DNA from: Bradyrhizobium sp. SRS-191
Lineage (GTDB): Bacteria > Pseudomonadota > Alphaproteobacteria > Rhizobiales > Xanthobacteraceae
DNA length: 64,000 nucleotides
Reading direction: 5' to 3'
NCBI RefSeq assembly: GCF_024586915.1
Contig: NZ_JANBVS010000003.1
Coordinates: 310,001-374,000 of the forward strand
Below the pieces are notes generated by a model. It made no database searches, had not been told where the DNA came from, and saw only the letters and a program-made list of their open reading frames with translations. Below are positions 53,018-60,982 of this stretch, in pieces (the stretch's first letter is position 1; the number at the start of each line of letters is the position of its first letter). The translations under genes were made by a program, and so were the position numbers.

Positions 53018-53152
53018 TCGTGCACTCCGCCGTCAGGCTGCGCTTGGGACATTCTTCTCAACTCCGCCGTCTATCGCCCTGGACGAGTGTGAGCCAGCTG
53101 ATCACTCGGAACATAGCCTATCCTCTGCTCAATGACTCTCGGCCCGGCGCTC

Positions 53153-54556
53153 CTATCGCCGCGAGGCGAGGGTTGGACCCGAGGTCCACGTCTGATCGGC
53201 AGAGCCGCTCTGCAGCGTCGCTCGCCTTTCGGCAACGGCATGATTGAACAGCTCCAGGACCAGGCCGAAGGCGACCAGGTCCTCCTGTTCGATCGCTCCA
53301 TCATCATAGTCCTTGAGGGTCTCGCCGATGATCGCGTCGACCTCCCGTTGCCATTTCAACAGATCGTTTTCCGACTCCGCATTGCGGACCTCCGAGGCCG
53401 CCGCAAGGATGCGGTTGCGACAGCTGCTGGTATCGTCCAGATCGTCCCGGTTCAGATAGCGGCGCAGCCACTCGGCGGCCGACCCGAGGCCGGACAGAAC
53501 GAGCAAGGCGAACCAGAAGTAGTCGCTGTACTTGTCCAGAAAGGTTCGCTCCGTGCCGTTGATCACCGCCGCGGCGCCCCGATGCACGGACGGTTCGGTC
53601 TCCTTCTCCGTGTCGGGCTTGGCGATGTGCGCCGCGCCGGCGAGGCCTTGCATGATCGTGTCGCGGACCGCGAAAAGCTGCCGGAAGAAGGCCGCCGCCT
53701 TGGCTTCGGACAATTCCTTCTTTGCCAGGATCAGGTGATTGACGCTGATCGTATCGACCTTATCCGCCGGCCAGGCCGGTTTCGCGCTGAAGACGCTGGC
53801 CGGAATTTCCTCGGCCTCGTAGCGCGGGTGCTTGAGGGCAATGGCCTCGGAGGCGTCGATGGAAAGAAAAGTGGGAGCGCCGCGCGCCCGGGACGTCGCG
53901 GCAATGGCGTCCGCGGTGATCTTGCTGTCCAGCGGCCCGACGGCGAGATAGGCATCAAGGGTGGGGTCTTGCGCCAGCTTCTCGATCTCGTCTGTCCCGA
54001 ATTGGGCCGTGGCAACCTTGTCGGGCTGCACGCCGGAGCCCTCCAGGATGGCCTGGAGGACGGCGACATTTGCTCCCGTCCTGCCGATGATGCCGATCTT
54101 GTGACCCGCCAGCTCGGCAATCTCGGAGATCTTGCCGGTGGCCTTCTTCTTGGACTCGTTGCCGCGTCGCCCGGAGGACGACCATAGGACGACATAGTTC
54201 TTGCGCAGGACGGCCAGCGTTTGCGCGTCGGGCGGCATGGCAAGGTCGCCGCGGCCGACGGCGAGGTCGGTTTTGTCGGCTGCCAGCAGGGCCAAGGATT
54301 CAGCCGCTCCCGCGGTCGTGATCGGGGAGAGCCTGACCGTCCTGCTTTCGTCAGCGAAGGCGTCGGCCATCGCTTGCACGACCTTGTGGTCGTCACTCCC
54401 CGCCGGCCCCACGGCGATCCGCAGGGTCTCGGGCTGCAAGACGTAGAACAGGGCGGCTGCTGCGGCCCCAAAGGCGATAAATCCCAAAGCCAGCACGATC
54501 AGCAACCTTCGTTGCCGACGATCGTGAGCACTCCTGGCTGGATCGGACGGTGACAT
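53153..54556 (-). CDS. Membrane-anchored TAXI-family solute-binding protein, no TRAP partner
   Basis: A 467-residue TAXI (TRAP-associated extracytoplasmic immunogenic) protein. An N-terminal helix (about 17-40, LIVLALGFIAFGAAAAALFY) leads to the solute-binding fold (RIAVGPAGSDDHKVV; KTDLAVGRGDLA; ELAGHKIGIIGRTGAN). A second helix (about 350-368, YFWFALLVLSGLGSAAEWL) and a charged cytoplasmic C-terminal tail with a long helix follow. AGAGGGG precedes the ATG at 54556. Normal TAXI proteins are secreted and sit beside a TRAP permease; neither holds here, so it may sense rather than transport. Confidence 0.82.
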   Translation of the reverse strand: MSPSDPARSAHDRRQRRLLIVLALGFIAFGAAAAALFYVLQPETLRIAVGPAGSDDHKVVQAMADAFADESRTVRLSPITTAGAAESLALLAADKTDLAVGRGDLAMPPDAQTLAVLRKNYVVLWSSSGRRGNESKKKATGKISEIAELAGHKIGIIGRTGANVAVLQAILEGSGVQPDKVATAQFGTDEIEKLAQDPTLDAYLAVGPLDSKITADAIAATSRARGAPTFLSIDASEAIALKHPRYEAEEIPASVFSAKPAWPADKVDTISVNHLILAKKELSEAKAAAFFRQLFAVRDTIMQGLAGAAHIAKPDTEKETEPSVHRGAAAVINGTERTFLDKYSDYFWFALLVLSGLGSAAEWLRRYLNRDDLDDTSSCRNRILAAASEVRNAESENDLLKWQREVDAIIGETLKDYDDGAIEQEDLVAFGLVLELFNHAVAERRATLQSGSADQTWTSGPTLASRR

Positions 54557-54823
54557 CAGCGGCCCCTCTGAGCGCAAACGCGTGTTCGCGACAACCGCGC
54601 TGGAACCTGGGCGAACCGGTGTCAGTCCGGAATGTTCCGAGATGCCTTAAATAGTTCGGGTGGCCGGCTTTGCGAGGGGCGCGGGGTCCGACTGATCTCA
54701 TATTGAGGACACCGCAAAGGGGGCCGGCAAAACAGCAGAAAGATGCAGTTGCATTCTCTTGGACGCCGCCCCATCTCGGGAACACGCATCCTTTGCGCCG
54801 TCTCATTCCTCAGCGAGAGCATC

Positions 54824-55327
54824 ATGTCCTTTTACGATTCGACCGTGCCGGCCTACCTCCAGCTTCTCGGCAGCCTGTCCGGCCTCTTGAGCAAGGCCGA
54901 AGCCCATTGCGAGGCCAAGAAGATTGCCCCCGAGGTTCTGCTCGGCGCCCGGCTGTATCCGGACATGCTGCCGCTCTCCAGACAGATCCAGCTCGCCTGC
55001 GACTTCGCCGCCAAGGGCTGCGCACGGCTGACCCACAGCGAGGTGCCGAGCACGCCGGACACCGAGACGAGCTTTGCCGAGCTGCGCCAGCGGCTTGCCA
55101 AGACGGTCGATTACCTCAGGACGTTCACGCCGGCGCAGTTCGAGGGTGCCGATGGCCGCGACGTCACGTTTCCGGCCGCGGGCGGCGTCAGCCTGACGCT
55201 GAAGGGCCAGGACTTCGTCAACCGGGTCTCGTTTCCGAACTTCTATTTCCACGCCGCCATCGCCCACGGAATCCTGCGCCACAACGGCGTCGAGATCGGC
55301 AAGCGGGATTTCCTCGGCGTCGCCTGA
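54824..55327 (+). CDS. DUF1993 domain protein
   Basis: A 167-residue cytoplasmic protein matching DUF1993, related to the DinB-like four-helix fold. Typical segments are ARLYPDMLPLSRQIQLACDF and the end NFYFHAAIAHGILRHNGVEI. The start at 54824 follows GAGAG. Upstream in-frame starts would only add a non-conserved tail. Function of the family is unknown. Confidence 0.88.
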   Translation: MSFYDSTVPAYLQLLGSLSGLLSKAEAHCEAKKIAPEVLLGARLYPDMLPLSRQIQLACDFAAKGCARLTHSEVPSTPDTETSFAELRQRLAKTVDYLRTFTPAQFEGADGRDVTFPAAGGVSLTLKGQDFVNRVSFPNFYFHAAIAHGILRHNGVEIGKRDFLGVA

Positions 55328-55486
55328 CGCGCCGTTCTGTTTTCGACCGAAGGTTCGCAGACACGCAAATGCGCGGCCAGCAAGGTCGCCCGGCGCGTCT
55401 GCACCCGGCGGATAGCCGATGGACTTGCGACGTCCGCCGCAATGCACAACTGACCACCACCCCCTCCCTCTCTCCTGGAAAATCCG

Positions 55487-56584
55487 ATGAGCACCTCCAA
55501 ACTGTTCGAACCAACGAAGCTCGGTCCGGTCACCCTGGCCAATCGCGTCGTGATGGCGCCACTGACGCGGAACCGCGCCGTCGAGGGCCTCGTCGCCGGG
55601 CCGCTGACGGCGGACTATTATGCCCAGCGCGCCAGCGCAGGCCTCCTGATCTCAGAGGCCAGCCAGGTGTCGCAGCAGGGCCAGGGCTACCAGGACACGC
55701 CCGGCATCTATTCGAAGGCGCAGATCGCCGGCTGGCGCAAGGTCACCGACGCCGTGCACGCCAAGGGCGGCCGCATCTTCATCCAGCTCTGGCATGTCGG
55801 CCGCATCTCGCATGTCTCGCTGCAGCCTGACGGCGGCGCACCGGTCGCCCCCTCGGCGATTGCCGCCAAGACCAAGACCTTCGTCGGCGGCACCTTCGCC
55901 GACGTCTCGAGCCCGCGCGCGCTCGAGCTCGCCGAGATTCCCGGCATCGTCGAAGCGTTTAAACAGGCGGCACTCAACGCGATCGAGGCCGGCTTCGACG
56001 GCGTCGAGATCCATGGCGCCAACGGCTATCTGCTCGACCAGTTCGCCAAGGACGGCGCCAACAAGCGCACGGACGCGTACGGCGGATCGATCGAGAACCG
56101 CGCCCGGCTGATGCTCGAGGTCGCCAAGGCCGTCTCCGACGCGATCGGTGCCGACAAGACCGGCATCCGGCTCTCGCCGGTGACACCCGCCAACGATATC
56201 AGCGATTCCAATCCGCAGGCCCTGTTCGACTACATCGTCGATCAGCTCGCCGCGCTGAACCTCGTCTACATCCACGTCATCGAGGGCGCCACCGGCGGCC
56301 CGCGCGACGTCGCGCCGTTCGACTATGCGTCGCTGCGCAAGCGCTTCAAGGGCACCTACATCGCCAACAACGGTTACGACCTCGCGCTCGCCAACAAGCA
56401 GCTCGATGCCGGCGCCGCCGACCTGATCGCCTTCGGCCGTCCCTTCATCGCCAACCCCGACCTGGTGGAGCGCCTCAAGGCCAACGCGCCGCTCAACGAG
56501 CTCGACCGCGCCACGCTCTATGGCGGCGGCGAGAAGGGCTACACCGACTATCCGACGCTCAAGGCTGCGCAGGCGGCGGAGTGA
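55487..56584 (+). CDS. Old Yellow Enzyme-type alkene reductase
   Basis: A 365-residue FMN-dependent NAD(P)H oxidoreductase that reduces activated C=C bonds, like NemA. Key parts: LFEPTKLGPVTLANRVVMAP at the N terminus, QLWHVGRISH, the active-site pair in EIHGANGYLLDQF, the FMN phosphate region ENRARLMLEV and FGRPFIANPDLV near the C terminus. The ATG at 55487 is preceded by a purine-rich stretch. It probably detoxifies electrophiles or quinones. No NemR-type regulator is adjacent. Confidence 0.94.
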   Translation: MSTSKLFEPTKLGPVTLANRVVMAPLTRNRAVEGLVAGPLTADYYAQRASAGLLISEASQVSQQGQGYQDTPGIYSKAQIAGWRKVTDAVHAKGGRIFIQLWHVGRISHVSLQPDGGAPVAPSAIAAKTKTFVGGTFADVSSPRALELAEIPGIVEAFKQAALNAIEAGFDGVEIHGANGYLLDQFAKDGANKRTDAYGGSIENRARLMLEVAKAVSDAIGADKTGIRLSPVTPANDISDSNPQALFDYIVDQLAALNLVYIHVIEGATGGPRDVAPFDYASLRKRFKGTYIANNGYDLALANKQLDAGAADLIAFGRPFIANPDLVERLKANAPLNELDRATLYGGGEKGYTDYPTLKAAQAAE

Positions 56585-56650
56585 TTCTCAAGCCGTCGAA
56601 CGAAGACCATCATCTCCGTGCCTTAAGGCCAGCGCGGTGACAGTGAATGC

Positions 56651-56807
56651 GCCCTCTCCCCTTGCGGGAGAGGGCATGTATGAAGGGGCGGCAAACTCGC
56701 TTGGGTGAGGGGTATCTCTCCACGCGTGTCATTCGCGGAGAGATACCCCTCACCCAAGCGAGAACGTGGATAGGCCGGCGATGCCCTCTCCCGCAAGGGG
56801 AGAGGGC
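56651..56807. repeat. 157-bp composite palindrome
   Basis: The outer 27-base arms (56651-56677 and 56781-56807) are perfectly complementary. Inside them a second pair of 26-base arms (56696-56721 and 56737-56762) is also perfect. Each outer arm itself contains a CCCTCTCCC/GGGAGAGGG stem. This is a large, recent-looking intergenic element of the CT-rich Bradyrhizobium type, between an Old Yellow Enzyme gene and a convergent secreted-protein gene. Confidence 0.85.
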
Positions 56808-56855
56808 ACTGTATCGCGCAGCTTCGTCAGCGGCCACGGTGCGGCTGTGCTCACC

Positions 56856-57257
56856 TCACGTCATGCTGCCCGGCAGGAAGCAGCGCACGTCGATGCGCAG
56901 CCCCGTGTTGAGCTCGCGATAATACACCGGCCACACCATTGTCCGTCCTGCGCGATTGGGCTCGGTCACCACGGCTTCCTCGGGAACGACCCACCACTGG
57001 CCCTCGATGCGAACGCGATAGCGGCCGTCCTTCATGTCCCAATCCATGTCCGACAGCGCCGTGCCGTCGGCATCCGAGCAGCACGGCCCCCTCCCCGAAC
57101 GCAGCTTTTCGAACCAGCCCTTGAGCGGAGAGTTCGCATAGCGTCCATCGAGATCGCGCGCCGCCGCGGTGGGAATTAGCCAGGACCAAGAAGCCAGGCC
57201 CACCGCGAGAGCCGCTGCGGAAATAATCGATAAGGACGTCGACGACGGGCCGTTCAT
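56856..57257 (-). CDS. Hypothetical exported protein
   Basis: A 133-residue protein with a signal peptide or anchor (ISAAALAVGLASWSWLIPTA, residues about 9-31). The mature part contains GPCCSDADGTAL and a late RCFLPG, so three cysteines, and an aromatic strand pattern GQWWVVPEEAV. No family is recognised beyond resemblance to small exported rhizobial proteins. GAGG is eight bases upstream of the ATG at 57257; ATG 57263 and GTG 57266 are in frame. Confidence 0.7.
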   Translation of the reverse strand: MNGPSSTSLSIISAAALAVGLASWSWLIPTAAARDLDGRYANSPLKGWFEKLRSGRGPCCSDADGTALSDMDWDMKDGRYRVRIEGQWWVVPEEAVVTEPNRAGRTMVWPVYYRELNTGLRIDVRCFLPGSMT

Positions 57258-57463
57258 GTCCATCACCTCATTGCTCGATGCGAGAGATGCGCAATAGCTC
57301 GTCGAGTTCTGTGGCGGAACTTCGTAGTTGCGGACGTCAAATGACGCTGGTCCGCAAATTCCTGGTGTGGCCAGCGATCTCGTTCACGCCGGCCGCGGGA
57401 CAATTGCCCGAGGCCAGCTAACAGCAGAGATTTGTAAACAGGCTGATCACGTATCATCATCGC

Positions 57464-57492
57464 AACGAAAAGGCCGGGATTGCTCCCGGCCT
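57464..57492 (-). terminator. Terminator of the autotransporter gene
   Basis: AGGCCGGGA and TCCCGGCCT form a 9-bp stem with a 4-base loop; on the minus strand it is followed by TTTCGTT. It lies 42 bases after the autotransporter stop. Nearly the same 29 bases recur at 60884-60912. Confidence 0.85.
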
Positions 57493-57534
57493 CGCTCGGC
57501 TCTGATTGGTCTTGATCGCGTCGGTGCCGCCGCC

Positions 57535-60500
57535 TCAGAATTCGGCGCGTACCTTCAGCACCGCAGACTGTTCGAGATATTGGCTGCCGACAACGGCGTT
57601 GTAGCCCAGCGAGATCGACTGCCGCTCGCCGAACGCGACCAGCTTCAACGCGGCGCCGAGTTCGGCGAGGTTGCGCTCGGGCGATGGACCCGCGGCAAAG
57701 AAGGTCGCGCCGCCGCCCGCGAAGCTCGCCGTCACGTTCTGCGCCGTGCTGCCGAATTCATGCCGCCACGCGGCGAGCGTCTCCAGGCCGAAGCCGTAGG
57801 TGGACGTGACCAGCAGCGGAACGGTGGAGCGGAGGCCGAGGTTGGAGCGCACCGAGTTGGTGGTCTGCCTGGCGACGGCGAGCGCGGCGCCGGCAGCACT
57901 GGTCTCCGTATAGGCCTGCTGATCGAGGCGCGCATAGGTGATACCGGCGAACGGCGTCAGCACGGCCTGGTCGACCCTGATGGGCATGCCGAACTCACCG
58001 CGCACCATGGTCAGCCAGCCCTTGTGGCTGCCCGCGGCGGTGTCGGTGAAGCCGGCGAAGTTGATGCGGCGCGTGGTGGTGTAGTCGACCAGCGCGATGC
58101 CGGCGGAGCCGTTGACGTACCAGGACGGCTGAACATAGGCGCCGTACACCGTGCCTTGATAGTGCTGCATGCCGACGGCATCGCCCGCAGCGGTCCGGTC
58201 GTCCATGCTGCTGGTCGCGTAGCCGAAGGCCGCGCCGATACGCGACGCGGCATCGATGCGCTGATCGATGCCGGCGACGAGGCCGCCGGTGTTACCCGTA
58301 TAGCCGGCGACGCCCGCGACATCATGCTGGGACACGTTGGTGCCGATCAGGCTGCCCCAGACGGTCCGCTCCGGCTCCGGTATGATGGCGGGTGCCTTCA
58401 ACGCCGGACGCGCCTTGGTCGCACCATAGGCCATCAGCATCGATGACAACGGATCGGTCTCGGATGCGAAGGCCGAGGCGACGCGCGAATTTGGCGAGGC
58501 GGCCGCCGCTGTGAGCCGGTTATCGATCTGATTCTGGAAGAGAGAGGCCGTGCTGAGCGGCACCTGCACCTGTGCGCCGTTCACGAACGGGCGCAGCTGA
58601 TCAGCGGCGTTGCGCACCTCGCGGTCCGTGCCCAGGCTCTGCACCGCGCCGCCCAGGGCTTGCACCTGCGCGTTGCCGCCGGTGGAGGCGAACAGGCCGT
58701 TGAGCGCAGCGAGGCTGCCCGGGGAGATGCCGGCGATGGTCGCGGGCGACCTCACGGACGCATTCAGCAGCAGCGCTCCGGTGCTCGTGTCGGCAACGAA
58801 GCCGACCAGCGCGCTGGAAAAATCGACGTCGAGCGGCGTCGCCGACACCGCGGTCGCGACCCGGTAGACGTCGCCGTTGCGAACGATGCCCTGAAGGGTC
58901 GGCGCCACCGTTCCGGCCCCGGCGAACGTCACCGTGCCCGTGATGTTGCCGATGTTGGTCGATGGCACGCCTGCGGTGCCGCCGGGTCCGAAGATCGTCG
59001 TGCGCAGCACCGCGCCGTCGACGAGCTGCACGCCGCCAGCGCCCATGGTGACCTGCGATTTCATCAGATCGAGCGTTCCGAAATTGACGATGCTGGCGAG
59101 GCTGGTCACGCCGTCGAGCGTCAGCGCGTTGCTGCCGAGGCCGTTCTGCGCGACGACATTGCCGCTGAAGCCGCTCCCCTTGAGCAGGATGGTGTTGTTG
59201 GCGCCATCCTGATCGTTGATCACGATGTCGCCACCGAGCTTGCCGGTGTTGACGAGATTGAAGGTTCGCGCGCCGAAGAAGGTGGCGGCCTGGCTGGTGC
59301 TGCTGGCGCAGAGCGGATCGGTGGTGTTCGTACCGGCCGAGGGGCAGGCATTGCCTTGCGCATCGGAACCGGTACCGGTGCTGCGATAGGTGCCGGCCAC
59401 GGTGCCGTCGACAGCCTTCGCAAACGAGCCGCGCGAGGCGCTCTGGTCGACCGAGATCGATCCCGAGATCGTGCCGCTGTTGGTGATGTCGTGCTCGCCC
59501 GAGCCGAGATAGAGGTTGCCCTGGATCAGGCCGGCATTGGCGATGACGCTGTCGCGCGGACCCGAGTTCGAGCCGCTGCCCGTCAGCGGGAAGGTCGACC
59601 CGGCGGCCAGGCCGGCCGCCGTGGTCAGCGGATTGGTGTCCAGCGCCAGGATGTCGCCCTTGATGACGCCGCTTGCGGTGTTGGTGAGCGTCAGCGCCTT
59701 GGTCTCGGTCACCGTGACGTTGCCGCTCGCGTCGAACTTGTAGAGCGGCGAATCCGGATTGCTGCCGGGGATCGTGTCGAACTCGGCGCCGGCGAAGGCG
59801 CCGATGGCCCAGTGGCCATCGTAGAATCGGCTGGCCGACGTCCAGCTGGTGTTGGCGATGGTGCCGGAGTTGGTGATCGTGGTATCGGCACGGCCATAAT
59901 AAGCGGCGGCGTAGTTGCCGGTCGCCGAGATCGTGCCGCCGGCCCGGTTGTTCACGACGACGCTGTTGGTATTGTCGTCGGAATAGAGCGCCGAGATGAT
60001 TGCGAGGTTCGTGCCGTTGTAGCGGGCGGTCGCGGTCGCACCGATCGAGACGCTCAGCTTGGTCGGATCGAACGTGCCGAAGAAATTCTGGGTGGCGGCG
60101 AGCGTGCCGGTGTTGTTGACCGTGAACTTGTTGACCTGACTGTCGGCGACGATGACGTGCAGCCGGCCGGCGCTGAGCTGGCTGGTGGTGAGGCTGAGCC
60201 AGCCGGCATTGTTGATGACGACGTTGTTGACCGCAGGATCCTCGGCGTTGGAGAAGTTGGCGGCGATCATGCCGCGGTCCGCGAGGCCGGTCTGGCTGTT
60301 GGTGGTCAGGTTGCGGACGGCCGTGGAATCGAGCGTGATCACTGCGGTCGGCGGATTGGGATTGTAGCCGGTCGCCGGAAATGCTGGATTCGCCGGCGTA
60401 TACGCGTTGCTGCCGCTGCTCGGCGTCGCGGTCGCAGCCGCCGCATCATACACAGTGACCGCGGTGCTGATCGTGCCACTGCATGTGACGGTGATGCCGG

Positions 60501-60603
60501 GCGTCGTACATTCGGCCCTTGCCTCTCCCGCCACCATCCACGTCGACAACAGCACGAAACTTGCGGCGGCTGCCTCGCCGCGCTTCCTGTTCTTTGATTT
60601 CAC
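57535..60603 (-). CDS. Autotransporter (type Va) surface protein
   Basis: A 1022-residue autotransporter. The N terminus is a signal peptide (SFVLLSTWMVAGEARAE). The passenger (about 30-730) is a beta-helix of repeated Asn/Gly-rich rungs such as VVNNRAGGTISATGN and ITNSGTISGSISV. The C-terminal 280 residues form the barrel (TVWGSLIGTNV; AYVQPSWYVNGSAGI) ending in RAEF, with the terminal Phe needed for BAM. The GTG start at 60603 has GGGG five bases upstream; a GTG at 60630 is a longer alternative. No protease motif was seen in the passenger, so an adhesin-like role is likely. Confidence 0.9.
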   Translation of the reverse strand: MKSKNRKRGEAAAASFVLLSTWMVAGEARAECTTPGITVTCSGTISTAVTVYDAAAATATPSSGSNAYTPANPAFPATGYNPNPPTAVITLDSTAVRNLTTNSQTGLADRGMIAANFSNAEDPAVNNVVINNAGWLSLTTSQLSAGRLHVIVADSQVNKFTVNNTGTLAATQNFFGTFDPTKLSVSIGATATARYNGTNLAIISALYSDDNTNSVVVNNRAGGTISATGNYAAAYYGRADTTITNSGTIANTSWTSASRFYDGHWAIGAFAGAEFDTIPGSNPDSPLYKFDASGNVTVTETKALTLTNTASGVIKGDILALDTNPLTTAAGLAAGSTFPLTGSGSNSGPRDSVIANAGLIQGNLYLGSGEHDITNSGTISGSISVDQSASRGSFAKAVDGTVAGTYRSTGTGSDAQGNACPSAGTNTTDPLCASSTSQAATFFGARTFNLVNTGKLGGDIVINDQDGANNTILLKGSGFSGNVVAQNGLGSNALTLDGVTSLASIVNFGTLDLMKSQVTMGAGGVQLVDGAVLRTTIFGPGGTAGVPSTNIGNITGTVTFAGAGTVAPTLQGIVRNGDVYRVATAVSATPLDVDFSSALVGFVADTSTGALLLNASVRSPATIAGISPGSLAALNGLFASTGGNAQVQALGGAVQSLGTDREVRNAADQLRPFVNGAQVQVPLSTASLFQNQIDNRLTAAAASPNSRVASAFASETDPLSSMLMAYGATKARPALKAPAIIPEPERTVWGSLIGTNVSQHDVAGVAGYTGNTGGLVAGIDQRIDAASRIGAAFGYATSSMDDRTAAGDAVGMQHYQGTVYGAYVQPSWYVNGSAGIALVDYTTTRRINFAGFTDTAAGSHKGWLTMVRGEFGMPIRVDQAVLTPFAGITYARLDQQAYTETSAAGAALAVARQTTNSVRSNLGLRSTVPLLVTSTYGFGLETLAAWRHEFGSTAQNVTASFAGGGATFFAAGPSPERNLAELGAALKLVAFGERQSISLGYNAVVGSQYLEQSAVLKVRAEF

Positions 60604-60883
60604 CTGACGCCCCAACGCTACGCAATCCACTCACATCTTGTTGATGAGCGATTGTATCGAAACCTGGGCAGGAACGAGCAATGCGAAACTTTCTCAAAAC
60701 GATAGGGACAAATTCCAACTAACAAACCGATTAGTCCAGCACGACAGACTAATTATGACTTCGCTCAATCCCATTTCGTACAACGCACGGCCTGGGCACA
60801 ACCAGCAGGACACGCAAGCCGCCAAGCCGGCGCAAAGCCGAGGGGCGGCACGCGAGCTCCGCCACTCGCTTTATTTGGCGGCA
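60604..60883. other. Intergenic region upstream of the autotransporter
   Basis: Between two leftward genes (379 bases with the following terminator). It holds the inverted repeat at 60730-60753 and AT-rich sequence, and the terminator of the TonB gene at its right edge. No gene is supported. Confidence 0.5.
60730..60753. promoter_or_regulatory. Inverted-repeat operator candidate of the autotransporter
   Basis: ATTAGTC (60730-60736) and GACTAAT (60747-60753) are perfect inverted half-sites separated by 10 bases, about 127 bases upstream of the autotransporter start. The spacing fits two major-groove contacts of a dimeric regulator. Confidence 0.5.
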
Positions 60884-60912
60884 AACGAAAAGGCCGGGAT
60901 CTCTCCCGGCCT
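60884..60912 (-). terminator. Terminator of the TonB receptor gene
   Basis: AGGCCGGGA and TCCCGGCCT form a 9-bp stem, with TTTCGTT following on the minus strand, 71 bases past the TonB gene stop. It matches the autotransporter terminator at 27 of 29 positions. Confidence 0.85.
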
Positions 60913-60982
60913 TCCTGCCACGGTGGGGGACGTTCCGTGGCGCGACGCAGCTGCGGCTATGGGGCCTTGCCGTCCCTGCGCC

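Noticed and set aside
58660..60597. 645-codon plus-strand frame opposite the autotransporter
   Set aside because: Composition mirrors the repetitive passenger sequence; no independent support.
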